55,276 bases of DNA. Origin: Nostocales cyanobacterium LEGE 11386 (GTDB lineage: Bacteria > Cyanobacteriota > Cyanobacteriia > Cyanobacteriales > Nostocaceae). Below, one piece after another: positions 7,823 to 16,972 of this stretch. Under the pieces are notes generated by a model that had not been told where the DNA came from, ran no database searches, and saw only the letters and a program-made list of their open reading frames with translations. The first letter of the stretch is position 1, and every line of letters begins with the position of its first letter. The translations under genes were made by a program, and so were the position numbers. Where the stretch lies: positions 1-55,276 of the forward strand of contig JADEXK010000041.1 in the NCBI GenBank assembly GCA_015207155.1, given 5' to 3'.

Positions 7823-9361
7823 CTATTTAACAGCACTCACAACCCATCTGCTATTTTCAGCATCCCATAAAAGTGAGAAGCGCACAGCACCAGGAACTTG
7901 TCTCCCATTTTTCATGAAGTATTGAAATTTGGCATCGACAGTGGCTGTTTCTGTATTTGCTTGTACTACATTAATTTGTGTTACATCAACGCTTTCTACT
8001 TTTCCTCCCCACCAGTCAAGGTAAGAAAGATAACCATTGGGGTGAAGACGTTGATTATCTTGCAGGCTGGGAGATAGTTGATTCCATGCAGCTTGATACT
8101 GACCCTGATTAATATTTGTATAATAATTTTGCACAGCTTGTGCTGGCGAAGGTCTAGCTGCTGCTGGCTGCGTTGAGGCAGGTATTTCAGGAGATATAGT
8201 TTCAGATGTAGAGGGTGCTGAATTTGTGGAAGTTTGGGAATTTACAGGTGGTGTAATATCTTCCGGGGTGTTGCGAATTGGCGAAGGTTCGCTGGATGAA
8301 TTGATTGATTGCACAATCGGTTGTGGTGGTCTATTGAGGGCAAAACCAACGATAATAGCTCCACCAATCAAACCACCGACAATGAGACTGCCAAGAAAAA
8401 TTCCTTTTTGTCCACTAGGTGGATGAGCAGGTGGTGGGGAAGTCCCTGGACTAACGGCAATTGTGTTTTGAGGTATGGCAGGAGGCGGTGCTGCTGCGAC
8501 TGGTGGATACTGATAAGCTACTGTGGGAGGGACAGTGACTGACCCCAATTGTAAGGCTTCCTGGATTTCTCTAGCAGAAGCAAAGCGATCGCGTGGATGA
8601 TAGGCGATCGCTCGATCTATCACTTCTGCTAATGTGGGACTTACACTTAAGGCGTATCTGTGCCAAATAATTTCCCCAGTCCGTGAATCTGTCTCTAATT
8701 CTTGCGGTTGTTTGCCTGTAAGTAAATAAATCGCTGTTAGACCTAAACTATACAAATCACTAGAATAAACTGGTCTGCCGGCTGCTTGCTCACTCGGCAT
8801 ATACCCAGGCGTACCAATGACAATCGAACTAGTAGGATTACCTTGGGAATTAAACACTGTTCCCATTGATTCCCTCACTGCACCGAAATCAATTAATACA
8901 GGTTTCCCATCACGATGACGCACAATAATGTTATCCGGCTTGATATCACGGTGAACAATGCGTTTTGAGTGGACAAACTCTAGCACTGGTAACAACTTTA
9001 CCCAAATTTCCCGGACTGAACTTTCGCTAAATAATCCTTGCTGTTGGACTTTTGCCGTTAACGTATCCCCTTCAATCCACTCCTGAACTAAGTAAAATTG
9101 CCCTTCTAATTGAAAATAAGCATACAATGTAGGTATTTGGTCAGTAAATCCACCCAAATCTTCCAAAATTGCTGCTTCCCGTTGAAACCGTTCTTGCACC
9201 AATTGATAAATTTGGGGATTGTTTTGAATTGGTCTTAGCTGCTTAATCACACAGCGTCGGCTAGAAGGCATTTGAGTATCTTCGGCGAGAAAAGTTTCTC
9301 CAAATCCCCCACTTCCCAAAGTCCGAATAACTTGATAGCGGTTGTTCAGCAGCATTTGCAT
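7823..9361 (-). CDS. Membrane-anchored serine/threonine protein kinase 2 with NTF2-like C-terminus
   Basis: This 512-residue protein has a kinase domain with LGSGGFGETF, Lys40, HRDIKPDN and DFGAV intact. A glycine-rich membrane helix (IFLGSLIVGGLIGGAIIVGF, about 325-345) and a Pro/Ser/Thr linker follow. The last 110 residues, from AVQNYYTNINQGQYQAAWNQL to RWVVSAVK, look like an NTF2/SnoaL-like cone domain, often a small-ligand or assembly module; this is a pattern judgement. The kinase part is much closer to kinase 3 than to kinase 1, including the stretch VRESMGTVFNSQGNPTSSIV. Confidence 0.9.
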   Translation of the reverse strand: MQMLLNNRYQVIRTLGSGGFGETFLAEDTQMPSSRRCVIKQLRPIQNNPQIYQLVQERFQREAAILEDLGGFTDQIPTLYAYFQLEGQFYLVQEWIEGDTLTAKVQQQGLFSESSVREIWVKLLPVLEFVHSKRIVHRDIKPDNIIVRHRDGKPVLIDFGAVRESMGTVFNSQGNPTSSIVIGTPGYMPSEQAAGRPVYSSDLYSLGLTAIYLLTGKQPQELETDSRTGEIIWHRYALSVSPTLAEVIDRAIAYHPRDRFASAREIQEALQLGSVTVPPTVAYQYPPVAAAPPPAIPQNTIAVSPGTSPPPAHPPSGQKGIFLGSLIVGGLIGGAIIVGFALNRPPQPIVQSINSSSEPSPIRNTPEDITPPVNSQTSTNSAPSTSETISPEIPASTQPAAARPSPAQAVQNYYTNINQGQYQAAWNQLSPSLQDNQRLHPNGYLSYLDWWGGKVESVDVTQINVVQANTETATVDAKFQYFMKNGRQVPGAVRFSLLWDAENSRWVVSAVK

Positions 9362-9417
9362 AAATTAGCCTTGACCCACATCAAACCTCTGCGTACCATT
9401 GGCTTTAAAATTTCCCA

Positions 9418-10911
9418 TTATTTGGGAAAATGTCTTCTTTGATTACGGTCTTGATATTTACTAATATATTCAGCATTACGCTGCTCTAATTTTGACAATA
9501 ATTTAGGAGGAAACGCTTTTGGTGAGTATATAGGATTATACCAAGGTTGGTTATTAAAATATGCTTGTAAGCCAGGAGTATCAAAGCGACGACCGTGACG
9601 AGCATAAATCGAATTTCGCATAATATCTAGCTCAAAACCGTCTTTGTCGTCCAAATCAGTATTTGTTACAGATCTTTCGGATAGCCAGAAATAATTGTTT
9701 GTTGTTTCGCTAACTGTCGGTGATGGCAATATAGTTTGTTGGATTACCGGGGATGTAATATTTTTCTGGATGACTGGAGGTGAAGCCACAACAGGAGTTT
9801 CTGTAGATGTAATATTTTTCTGGATGACTGGAGGTGAAGCCACAACAGGAGTTTGTGTAACTGTGGGTATGACTTTTTGGTCTGCTACAGGTTGAGGAGA
9901 TGGTCTGAACACCTGACTAATAATTACAGATGCACCAATTAACCCACCTGCAATCAAACCACCCATGAGGATGCTATTGCGACTATTATTTTGAGTGGTA
10001 GGCTGGCGATTAACAGGAATAGTTGGCGGTGGTGGTGTTTGTACGATAGGCGGGTGGGAAAAGAACGGTTGCGTCGGTGGAATCGGGTTTGCTATGCTCT
10101 GCAAAGCATCTAACATGGCTCTAGCAGAAGCAAAGCGATCGCGTGGATGGTAGGCGATCGCTCGATCTAGCACCTCTACTAATGTAGGATTGATCTGACT
10201 AGCATACTGTCGCCACACAATTTCACCTGTTTGGGAATCTGACTCTAATTGTTGTGGCTGTTTTCCAGTTAGTAAATAAATCGCTGTTAGACCTAAACTA
10301 TATAAATCACTAGAATAAACTGGTCTGCCGGCTGCTTGTTCACTCGGCATATACCCAGGCGTACCAATGACAATTGAACTAGTAGGATTGCCTTGGGAAT
10401 TGAATACTGTTCCCATTGATTCCCGTACTGCACCGAAATCGATCAACACCGATTTACCATCGCCATGACGCACCATGATGTTATCTGGTTTGATATCGCG
10501 GTGAACAATGTGCTGGGAGTGGACATACTCCAGGACAGGTAACAAATTTACTAAGATCTCTTGGACAGCACCTTCACTAAATAACCCTTGTTTTTGAACT
10601 TTTGTCGTCAGAGTTTCGCCTTCAATCCATTCCTGAACTAAGAAAAATTGCCCATTGGCAACGAAATAAGCATATAAAGCCGGAATTTGGTCAGTTGCGC
10701 CGCCGAGTGTTTCTAAAATTGCTGCTTCTCGTTGAAACCGTTCCTGCACCAGTTGATAAATCTGGGGATTATTTTGAATCGGTCTTAGCTGTTTCACCAC
10801 ACAACGGCGTTTCGAAGGCATATAGGTATCCTCGGCTAGATAGGTTTCACCAAACCCACCAGCACCCAATGTGCGGATAACTTGATAGCGATCGTTCAAC
10901 AGCGTTTGCAT
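9418..10911 (-). CDS. Membrane-anchored serine/threonine protein kinase 3 with YARHG domain
   Basis: This 497-residue protein carries an intact kinase domain (LGAGGFGETY, HRDIKPDN, DFGAV). A membrane helix at about 318-338 (SILMGGLIAGGLIGASVIIS) and a linker follow, in which an 18-residue unit, ETPVVASPPVIQKNITST, occurs twice in tandem. The C-terminus, SERSVTNTDLDDKDGFELD followed by IMRNSIYARHGRRFD and NQPWY, is a YARHG domain, an extracytoplasmic module of unknown ligand. The kinase half is nearly the same as in kinase 2, so the pair arose by duplication followed by exchange or divergence of the sensor end. Confidence 0.9.
   Translation of the reverse strand: MQTLLNDRYQVIRTLGAGGFGETYLAEDTYMPSKRRCVVKQLRPIQNNPQIYQLVQERFQREAAILETLGGATDQIPALYAYFVANGQFFLVQEWIEGETLTTKVQKQGLFSEGAVQEILVNLLPVLEYVHSQHIVHRDIKPDNIMVRHGDGKSVLIDFGAVRESMGTVFNSQGNPTSSIVIGTPGYMPSEQAAGRPVYSSDLYSLGLTAIYLLTGKQPQQLESDSQTGEIVWRQYASQINPTLVEVLDRAIAYHPRDRFASARAMLDALQSIANPIPPTQPFFSHPPIVQTPPPPTIPVNRQPTTQNNSRNSILMGGLIAGGLIGASVIISQVFRPSPQPVADQKVIPTVTQTPVVASPPVIQKNITSTETPVVASPPVIQKNITSPVIQQTILPSPTVSETTNNYFWLSERSVTNTDLDDKDGFELDIMRNSIYARHGRRFDTPGLQAYFNNQPWYNPIYSPKAFPPKLLSKLEQRNAEYISKYQDRNQRRHFPK
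9752..9855. repeat. 54-bp tandem duplication in the kinase 3 linker
   Basis: A unit of 54 bp starting GATGTAATATTTTTCTGGAT at 9752 is repeated from 9806 with almost no change. The period is a multiple of three, so it adds 18 residues in frame to the extracytoplasmic linker. The near identity indicates a recent slippage or recombination event. Confidence 0.85.
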
Positions 10912-11033
10912 AAATTAGCGCCGATCAGCACAACAATCATAGTCATATATTTTACAATTTGTCACCAGTACTAAACTCTGCGTACCTTCGCGCTTCACTT
11001 TGCGTGACTCTGCGTTTAAACACTCCCCTTAAC

Positions 11034-11579
11034 TCACTTTAAATCCAGCAATCCTTCCTCCTTCAACTTAGGATTGAAACGAAATTGTTCTTGCAAACCA
11101 CGGTCTTTCAACACAGCTAAAATTTCAGCTTCTACGCGTCGGGCTATATTTTTAATGATTTTCATTTGCGCTAATTCATCATTACCTGGATGCTGATATT
11201 TTGCCTGCTCCTCAGCAGTCATTAACGGTTTAACATCTATAGGCTGCGTCCATTGCTCTTTATTATTTCCATTTCCCAAAGGAATATTACCATTTTCAGC
11301 AATCCAAGCATTTTCAATATTTTCTAAAACCGTACGGCTAGGGCGTTCAATAGTTTGCACCTTCACCCAATAACATTGTTGGGGCTGACGTACTAAATGC
11401 TGCTTTAAGCTGAGATAAACATCACGAGAATATCCTACAAATTGCAGCACTTTTGCTTGGCCAAAGATTGCATATACTCCTATTTTCCCCTGAAATCTTT
11501 CAGGTAATTGTCCACTATCATTAATGTAAGGAAAGTATTCCAAACTTGCCAAATTGGGAATATTTATTTCAGTACTCAT
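11034..11579 (-). CDS. GIY-YIG domain protein
   Basis: This 181-residue protein has the GIY-YIG-like pattern GVYAIFGQAKVLQFVGYSRD (about 33-52), which corresponds to the two strands and the first helix of that nuclease fold, followed by a conserved glutamate-containing helix (RTVLENIENAWIAENG). The C-terminal 60 residues are charged and helical. Cyanobacterial proteins of this type are of unknown role. The canonical tyrosines are partly replaced (GVY, FVG), so catalysis is uncertain. Confidence 0.65.
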   Translation of the reverse strand: MSTEINIPNLASLEYFPYINDSGQLPERFQGKIGVYAIFGQAKVLQFVGYSRDVYLSLKQHLVRQPQQCYWVKVQTIERPSRTVLENIENAWIAENGNIPLGNGNNKEQWTQPIDVKPLMTAEEQAKYQHPGNDELAQMKIIKNIARRVEAEILAVLKDRGLQEQFRFNPKLKEEGLLDLK

Positions 11580-11652
11580 ATATCAAAATCTACAATTTAC
11601 TATTTGCCTTAGTAATTCACAATTGCTAATTGAAGAACCAAGTATCTTTCCA

Positions 11653-11976
11653 TTACCCAATTTTCTGGTAAATTGCACAAAGGCGACTGGGTTTAAAAAT
11701 CTTAGCTTGGAACATGAAATTTGGCGGTACGTTGATAATGACATACTCATCAGAATCATGATATTTTTCAAATTCTGCTGGCATTCCTTTAGGAGTAGCT
11801 AAACTGTAGGGAACTGGTTGAAAAAGTAATTCTGTAAATTCAACTTTCCCACATTGAGACTGTTGACAAATTTGTGTCAAAAAAGATTCATTGGATAATA
11901 ATTTATATAAACTCTCTTGCGCTTGTGGTTCAAGGACGAAACTACTATCAAAGTTTTGGACAATTTTAAAAGGCAT
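11653..11976 (-). CDS. Conserved-looking hypothetical protein
   Basis: I do not recognise this 107-residue protein. It starts MPFKIVQNFDSSFVL, has two cysteines (ICQQSQCGKVEF, about 36-42) and a hydrophobic strand DEYVIINVPPNFMFQAKIF. It has no signal peptide or membrane segment. Its stop is 73 bp from the start of the GIY-YIG gene on the same strand, so the two may be co-transcribed. The base composition resembles its neighbours. Confidence 0.55.
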   Translation of the reverse strand: MPFKIVQNFDSSFVLEPQAQESLYKLLSNESFLTQICQQSQCGKVEFTELLFQPVPYSLATPKGMPAEFEKYHDSDEYVIINVPPNFMFQAKIFKPSRLCAIYQKIG

Positions 11977-12145
11977 ATTCTTGATTAAAAACTTATGGGA
12001 ATACTACTTGAGATTAGCCTATTAGATTATGGTAATTCTGTCAGCTATTAGAAGAGAGGAGCAGATTAAGAATATTAAAGAATCAAGACTAATTTTTTAT
12101 TAAAGTTAATTTTTATAACAAATTATATATTAAATAAATAACAGC

Positions 12146-12256
12146 ATCAGCATTTCTTTTCAGTTTGAGTTTACACAAGCGGCTATACAACGGTATCAGC
12201 TTTTATTAATTGTCTATGAACCTATAAATGAGGTAATTGTGCAATGGATAAGTTAG
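12146..12256 (+). pseudogene. xisH: Remnant of xisH (C-terminal end only)
   Basis: An open frame ending at TAG 12254-12256 reads, in its last part, QFEFTQAAIQRYQ then LLLIVYEPINEVIVQWIS. This is the typical C-terminus of XisH proteins, whose stop overlaps the start of xisI just as here (GTG CAA TGG ATA AGT TAG contains the xisI ATG). The frame is closed upstream by a stop (TAA at 12131-12133), and the preceding 150 bp are AT-rich without further XisH-like sequence. Only about the last 32 residues remain, so the gene is decayed. Confidence 0.7.
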
Positions 12257-12579
12257 CCAAGTATCGGGAGTGCGTGCAAAATTTATTAACTCGTTATGCT
12301 AATGAAGATGTGGCTGATAGTGAAGTGGAAGTCCAACTAATTTTTGATGAAAAGCGTGATCATTATCAATGGATGAATGTGGGATGGTCAGGTTTAAAAC
12401 GTGTTTATCGATGTATCATTCATTTTGATATTAAAGATGGCAAAATCTGGCTTCAGCAAAATTTAACTGATCAAAATCCGGTTGAGGAGTTGGTAGCAAT
12501 GGGTATACCACGAGAGGATATTATTTTAGGTTTGCAACCTGCTTATAAACGGCAGTATACAGATTATGGTGTGGCTTAG
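12244..12579 (+). CDS. xisI: XisI-family protein (fdxN element excision controlling factor)
   Basis: This 111-residue protein matches the XisI family: MDKLAKYRECVQNLLTRYA, YQWMNVGW, RVYRCIIHFDIKDGKIWLQQN and the ending GIPREDIILGLQPAYKRQYTDYGVA. In Anabaena, XisH and XisI control XisF-dependent excision of the fdxN element during heterocyst formation. Most family members, however, sit far from any element and their role is unknown. Its normal partner xisH is reduced to a remnant just upstream. The XisI frame itself is intact. Confidence 0.88.
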   Translation: MDKLAKYRECVQNLLTRYANEDVADSEVEVQLIFDEKRDHYQWMNVGWSGLKRVYRCIIHFDIKDGKIWLQQNLTDQNPVEELVAMGIPREDIILGLQPAYKRQYTDYGVA

Positions 12580-12745
12580 ATAAGTGAGGGCAGAAAATTG
12601 ATGGTAGTAATGAATCAACTTCAACTTATCTCCAGCCGTAGGATAAAAATACCTTATTGATTTACGAGTTACCCAAAAATGAACGATAAGATCAATCTTT
12701 TACTTTAATAATCCCTTACGATTACTAAATGCCTCACTTTTGGGT

Positions 12746-12785
12746 TAAAAAAAAGGCAAAAGAATTATAATTCTCTTGCCTTTGA
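12746..12785 (-). terminator. Terminator of the rpo operon
   Basis: On the minus strand AAAGGCAAGAGAATT-ATAATTCTTTTGCCTTT forms a long near-perfect stem followed by a run of T. It lies 22 bp after the rpoC2 stop. The plus-strand reading can also end xisI transcription. Confidence 0.85.
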
Positions 12786-12807
12786 TGTAAGTTTTTACTC
12801 TGAGAAA

Positions 12808-15800
12808 TTAATCTTCATAATCATCCTCGTCATCATCGACTTCCTCGTAATCATCTTCATCTTCATCTTCTACGAGGTCGCTGACTTCATCAGCAATCAA
12901 CTCATCTTCATCATCTAAGATTGACCTTTCGACGCGGCGGTTACCAAATCCAGGTTCCGCCAGCCCAGGAGAATCCAGATTGTAAGTGCGAGCTGTGCGG
13001 TCATCTAGCACCATATCTAGAGGATCATCAACTTCGTCCAGGACACCGTTGCTCTCTAGTGCAGCATATTCATCGATCGCACCGGGTTCTTCATAGGTAT
13101 TGTAACCAGTACCTGCCGGAATCAACCGCCCGATAATCACGTTTTCCTTCAATCCACGCAACCAGTCAGATTTACCTTCAATGGCTGCTTCGGTCAGTAC
13201 CCGTGTTGTCTCTTGGAATGATGCCGCAGAAATGAAGCTGTCGGTGTTCAACGATGCTTTGGTGATACCCAACAATACTGGGGTGTACTGTGCCCTAGCA
13301 CCACCAGTAATTGCCATCGCCTCGTTCACTTGCTCAACTTGGCGCAACTCTACCAACTCACCAGGAAGCATGGTGGTGTCTCCACCATCATCAATCCGGA
13401 CTTTATTGGTCATCTGGCGCACAATTACTTCGATGTGCTTATCGGCAATATCAATCCCCTGAGACTGGTACACCATTTGCACTTCATTCACCAAGAATGT
13501 TTGTACCTTCTGCAAAGCATGGCTGGCACAGGCATAGACTCCTTCCTCAGAACCAAGACTGAAGAAGACTTCCAAAATTTCGTGCGGGTTGGATGGGCCA
13601 TCACTCAACGGTTCTCCTGCTGATACCATTGCTCCATCTGGTATCATCAAATTTTGACCAGGGCCTAGGGGATAATCGGTGACTACGCCATTGGGTTCTA
13701 CAACCTTGATAGCGATCGCTTCATCTCCATCTCCATAGACTACCTTGACTTCTCCAGAACGCCGTGCTAAAATACACGCTTCTTTGGGTTTACGCGCTTC
13801 GAGTAGTTCCTCAATCCGAGGCAAACCTTGGATAATATCTCCAGTTTTGGCGCGTTCAAACACCAACAATACCAAGTTATCGCCCCGTTGTACCAAATCA
13901 CCGTCTTCTATCTGTAGCACAGCACCGGGGCTGACTCGGTAGGGACGACCAACCCGGATGACGATGGAGTACTGTTGTGTACTAAGAGCAGATTCACCAG
14001 TTGCAGAACCAGCAGTAGCATTGTTCACTGCTAATACTTGCCCTGATTCGTCAGCAAAGATTCCCGGAGCAATTTCCGCACCTTCTACTAACAAGTCACC
14101 CTTTTTCACTGTGGGTTGGGCGCTAGTAGTCATGGTAATTTGGTCGGTATCACGTAACACCAAACAGCGTCGCACAGCTTCAGCGCCTTTGCGTACACCC
14201 CGGACAATACCCCCTTCTTTGCTCAAAATTTGGGTACGTGCCACCACGGCACCTGGAGCAATGGTATCTCCATCCTCTACTTCCAGGCTTGTTTGGGTGC
14301 TTCCTTGGGTGGCATCAGCAGTAATATCTCGACGAATTACCAAAGATTCCAAAATCACTAGCTGCAAGCGTTGAATTTCTGGATCTTCAACATCCTGTAC
14401 CAATTCAATATCTGCTGCTAGGGGAGAAGCCGTATGGTCTTGTTCACCATCCTGCTCAATTTCCAGCACTAACTGGGTACGCAGTAGTTCTACACCTTCT
14501 ACAGACTTGACACGTTCAGAATCTTTGTAGGGTAGTCGTTGTACTGCCCGCAGTTGAATTGAACGTCCTGTTTGTTGACTAACAGATGTAGTTGATGGCA
14601 CATCAGGGTTACTAGGTACAGCGAACTCCACAACTGGACGGCTCAATAATGCTGGGCCTTCGGGAGATTCTACGTACTGGATATAGCGTAATTCTGTAGC
14701 CACAACCCCTTGAAACTCTTCGCCTGGTTGGACAAAGGTATTATCTCGCCCAATCACTGCTTCTGGGTCATCTACCATCAGCAATTCACCTGGCTTAACC
14801 ACCACTTCCCGCAGGATGTCGTTTTTCTGGGTGACTTCGACGACGCCGCTATTTTGGCAAAAGATATCTTTGACAACTTCGGTACCAGCTTCGACAAACT
14901 GCCCGTCTTCCACCAACAGCAAGGAAATATCTTTATTCACTTCGTGGGTTTCTTCAGGAATCCACAGCAGTGTCCCTCCCTGTACAACTTCATAACCGAG
15001 TTTGGCTTTGCCTTTTTTCTGGACTTCTACGCCTGCGAATTTCAGGAATCCACCAGTGTTAGTGCGATAGCGCTCATCAATCAACTCAGCTACAACCTGA
15101 CCATTTTGAACTTTGGTACCTGGGGTAGCCCGGAGGTTAAATACCTGGTTATTACCAGTGGTGACTAAGTAGTGGTTGCGCCCTTGGGAACTTTCCACAG
15201 TGACCGTTGCTTGGTCTAAGACCACAGAAGCCGTAATAATTTCAATTTCCCGGGTACTCTTACCTGGAGTAGCTTCTGGTAAGCGCACCACACCACCGTG
15301 CAAAGTTGTTAACTTGGTTTCTGCTAACACTCCGTTAGAGGCGATCGCATCACCATTTTTCACAACCAATTCTGCACCTGGGGGCAAGTTATAAACTTCC
15401 CCAGACAACACCCAAATTAAGCCACCCCGCGCGGCGGTGGTTGTGGTATTACCTTGGCGGTCTGTTTTTTGTTCGGGGACAACTTCGGCAAACTGCACTT
15501 CCCCTGCCAAGTCAGATGCTACGTCTTTGACAGCTTTTTCTGTATTGGCACGAGTTGTCCGTCCACCCAAGGCAACTTCTGCCAGCAATTGACCAATTTT
15601 TACTTGTTGTCCATCTACTACATAGAGTGTGGAACCTTGAGTTACATGAATTTCTTGGGTAGCTTGGGTCTCAGAACCTTCTTTTTTCGGTTCCAAATGT
15701 ATAATCCCGTTGACCTCAACATACAAAGCATCTTCGCCGTGGCGGGTGCGATATGGTCGAGTTCGCAATTTACGTGGCAGACGAATGGTACCTTCTGTTT

Positions 15801-16869
15801 TAGAGCGTACTTGCTGCGCTACTTCCCCGGTAAACACACCACCAGTGTGGAATGTCCGCATGGTCAACTGAGTTCCGGGTTCACCGATACTTTGGGCGGC
15901 AATAATCCCGACTGCTTCGCCCAAGTCCACCATCTTGGCGTGAGCCAAACTCCAGCCGTAACAGTGTTGACAAACAGAGCGAGCTGCTTCACAAGTTAGA
16001 GGCGATCGCACTACGACTTCAGTCACCCCGGCTTTGTGAATTTCTGTGGCTAAGTCATCAGAAACTGGGGTATTACGTGCTGCAATTACTTCTTTTGTGG
16101 TGGGATGTACTACATCTTCGGCAATCACCCGCCCCAATAAACGCTGAGCCAGGGGAATCAAGATTTTGCCACCTTCTGTCATCGCCCGCACAGGAATACC
16201 CCTGGTGGTACCACAGTCAAATTCCCGAATAATTACGTCCTGGGATACGTCCACCAGCCGACGGGTGAGATAACCAGAGTCAGCAGTCCGTAAGGCGGTA
16301 TCTACCAATCCTTTTCTGGCACCGTAAGACGAAATAATGTATTCCGTCACGGTGAGTCCTTCACGGAAGTTGGTTTTGATGGGCAAGTCAATAATTTCCC
16401 CTTGAGGATCTGCCATCAACCCCCGCATTCCCACCAACTGCCGCACTTGAGAGATATTACCCCGCGCCCCGGAGAACGCCATCATGTACACTGAGTTCAG
16501 GGGGTCAGTCTTCTTAAAGTGAACGACTACTTCATCTTTGAGGGCTTCACTAGTACCATTCCAAGTGTCAATTACTTTTTGGAAGCGTTCTACTTCAGTG
16601 ATTTCGCCCCGTTGATAACGAGTTTCTGTAGCGCGAATTTCTTCTTCTGCTGCATCCAAGAGCGATCGCTTGGTGGGCGGAATCATCAAGTCATCTACAC
16701 TGATGGAAACCCCGGCCTTGGTAGCATAGCGAAATCCCAAATCTTTCAATTTATCCGCCATGACTGCGGTTCGCGCTGTTCCATAATGCGTAAACGCCCA
16801 GGAAATTAATTTTCTCAGTTGACCTTTGTCAACTACACGATTGCGAAAAACTGCGTTTTCGTTAGTCAT
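12808..16869 (-). CDS. rpoC2: DNA-directed RNA polymerase subunit beta'' (RpoC2)
   Basis: This 1353-residue protein is the C-terminal half of the split beta' subunit of cyanobacteria. Near residue 320 GEAVGIIAAQSIGEPGTQLT followed by MRTFHTGGVF is the trigger-loop region. A very long insertion of repeated sandwich-barrel hybrid motifs (about 340-980, the cyanobacterial SI3 insertion) splits it from the C-terminal part with IEELLEARKPK and GIDIADKHIEVIVRQM. The last 50 residues are strongly acidic (runs of D and E). It follows rpoC1 after 103 bp containing heptamer repeats. Confidence 0.97.
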   Translation of the reverse strand: MTNENAVFRNRVVDKGQLRKLISWAFTHYGTARTAVMADKLKDLGFRYATKAGVSISVDDLMIPPTKRSLLDAAEEEIRATETRYQRGEITEVERFQKVIDTWNGTSEALKDEVVVHFKKTDPLNSVYMMAFSGARGNISQVRQLVGMRGLMADPQGEIIDLPIKTNFREGLTVTEYIISSYGARKGLVDTALRTADSGYLTRRLVDVSQDVIIREFDCGTTRGIPVRAMTEGGKILIPLAQRLLGRVIAEDVVHPTTKEVIAARNTPVSDDLATEIHKAGVTEVVVRSPLTCEAARSVCQHCYGWSLAHAKMVDLGEAVGIIAAQSIGEPGTQLTMRTFHTGGVFTGEVAQQVRSKTEGTIRLPRKLRTRPYRTRHGEDALYVEVNGIIHLEPKKEGSETQATQEIHVTQGSTLYVVDGQQVKIGQLLAEVALGGRTTRANTEKAVKDVASDLAGEVQFAEVVPEQKTDRQGNTTTTAARGGLIWVLSGEVYNLPPGAELVVKNGDAIASNGVLAETKLTTLHGGVVRLPEATPGKSTREIEIITASVVLDQATVTVESSQGRNHYLVTTGNNQVFNLRATPGTKVQNGQVVAELIDERYRTNTGGFLKFAGVEVQKKGKAKLGYEVVQGGTLLWIPEETHEVNKDISLLLVEDGQFVEAGTEVVKDIFCQNSGVVEVTQKNDILREVVVKPGELLMVDDPEAVIGRDNTFVQPGEEFQGVVATELRYIQYVESPEGPALLSRPVVEFAVPSNPDVPSTTSVSQQTGRSIQLRAVQRLPYKDSERVKSVEGVELLRTQLVLEIEQDGEQDHTASPLAADIELVQDVEDPEIQRLQLVILESLVIRRDITADATQGSTQTSLEVEDGDTIAPGAVVARTQILSKEGGIVRGVRKGAEAVRRCLVLRDTDQITMTTSAQPTVKKGDLLVEGAEIAPGIFADESGQVLAVNNATAGSATGESALSTQQYSIVIRVGRPYRVSPGAVLQIEDGDLVQRGDNLVLLVFERAKTGDIIQGLPRIEELLEARKPKEACILARRSGEVKVVYGDGDEAIAIKVVEPNGVVTDYPLGPGQNLMIPDGAMVSAGEPLSDGPSNPHEILEVFFSLGSEEGVYACASHALQKVQTFLVNEVQMVYQSQGIDIADKHIEVIVRQMTNKVRIDDGGDTTMLPGELVELRQVEQVNEAMAITGGARAQYTPVLLGITKASLNTDSFISAASFQETTRVLTEAAIEGKSDWLRGLKENVIIGRLIPAGTGYNTYEEPGAIDEYAALESNGVLDEVDDPLDMVLDDRTARTYNLDSPGLAEPGFGNRRVERSILDDEDELIADEVSDLVEDEDEDDYEEVDDDEDDYED

Positions 16870-16972
16870 TAGTCATTAGTCCTTAGTCATTAGTCATTAG
16901 TCATGAGGATTGGGCATTGGGCATCGGGGAAAGAAATATTAGTAATCCCCTCTGCTCCCTACTCCCTAGCCC
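16860..16972. repeat. Short tandem repeats between rpoC1 and rpoC2
   Basis: The heptamer TTAGTCA is repeated about five times (16864-16902, with one variant, TTAGTCC), followed by GGGCATT GGGCATC and pyrimidine-rich CCCTACTCCCTA units. Such short tandem repeats are common in heterocystous cyanobacteria. Here they occupy the whole spacer between two essential genes. Confidence 0.8.

Noticed and set aside
10602..10880. 92-codon plus-strand frame opposite the kinase 3 catalytic domain
   Set aside because: It is antisense to a conserved kinase core and lacks a ribosome-binding site.
11034..12579. The xisI region as the edge of a developmentally excised element
   Set aside because: I found no recombinase gene and no matching direct repeats in the window; most XisI homologues are not next to such elements.
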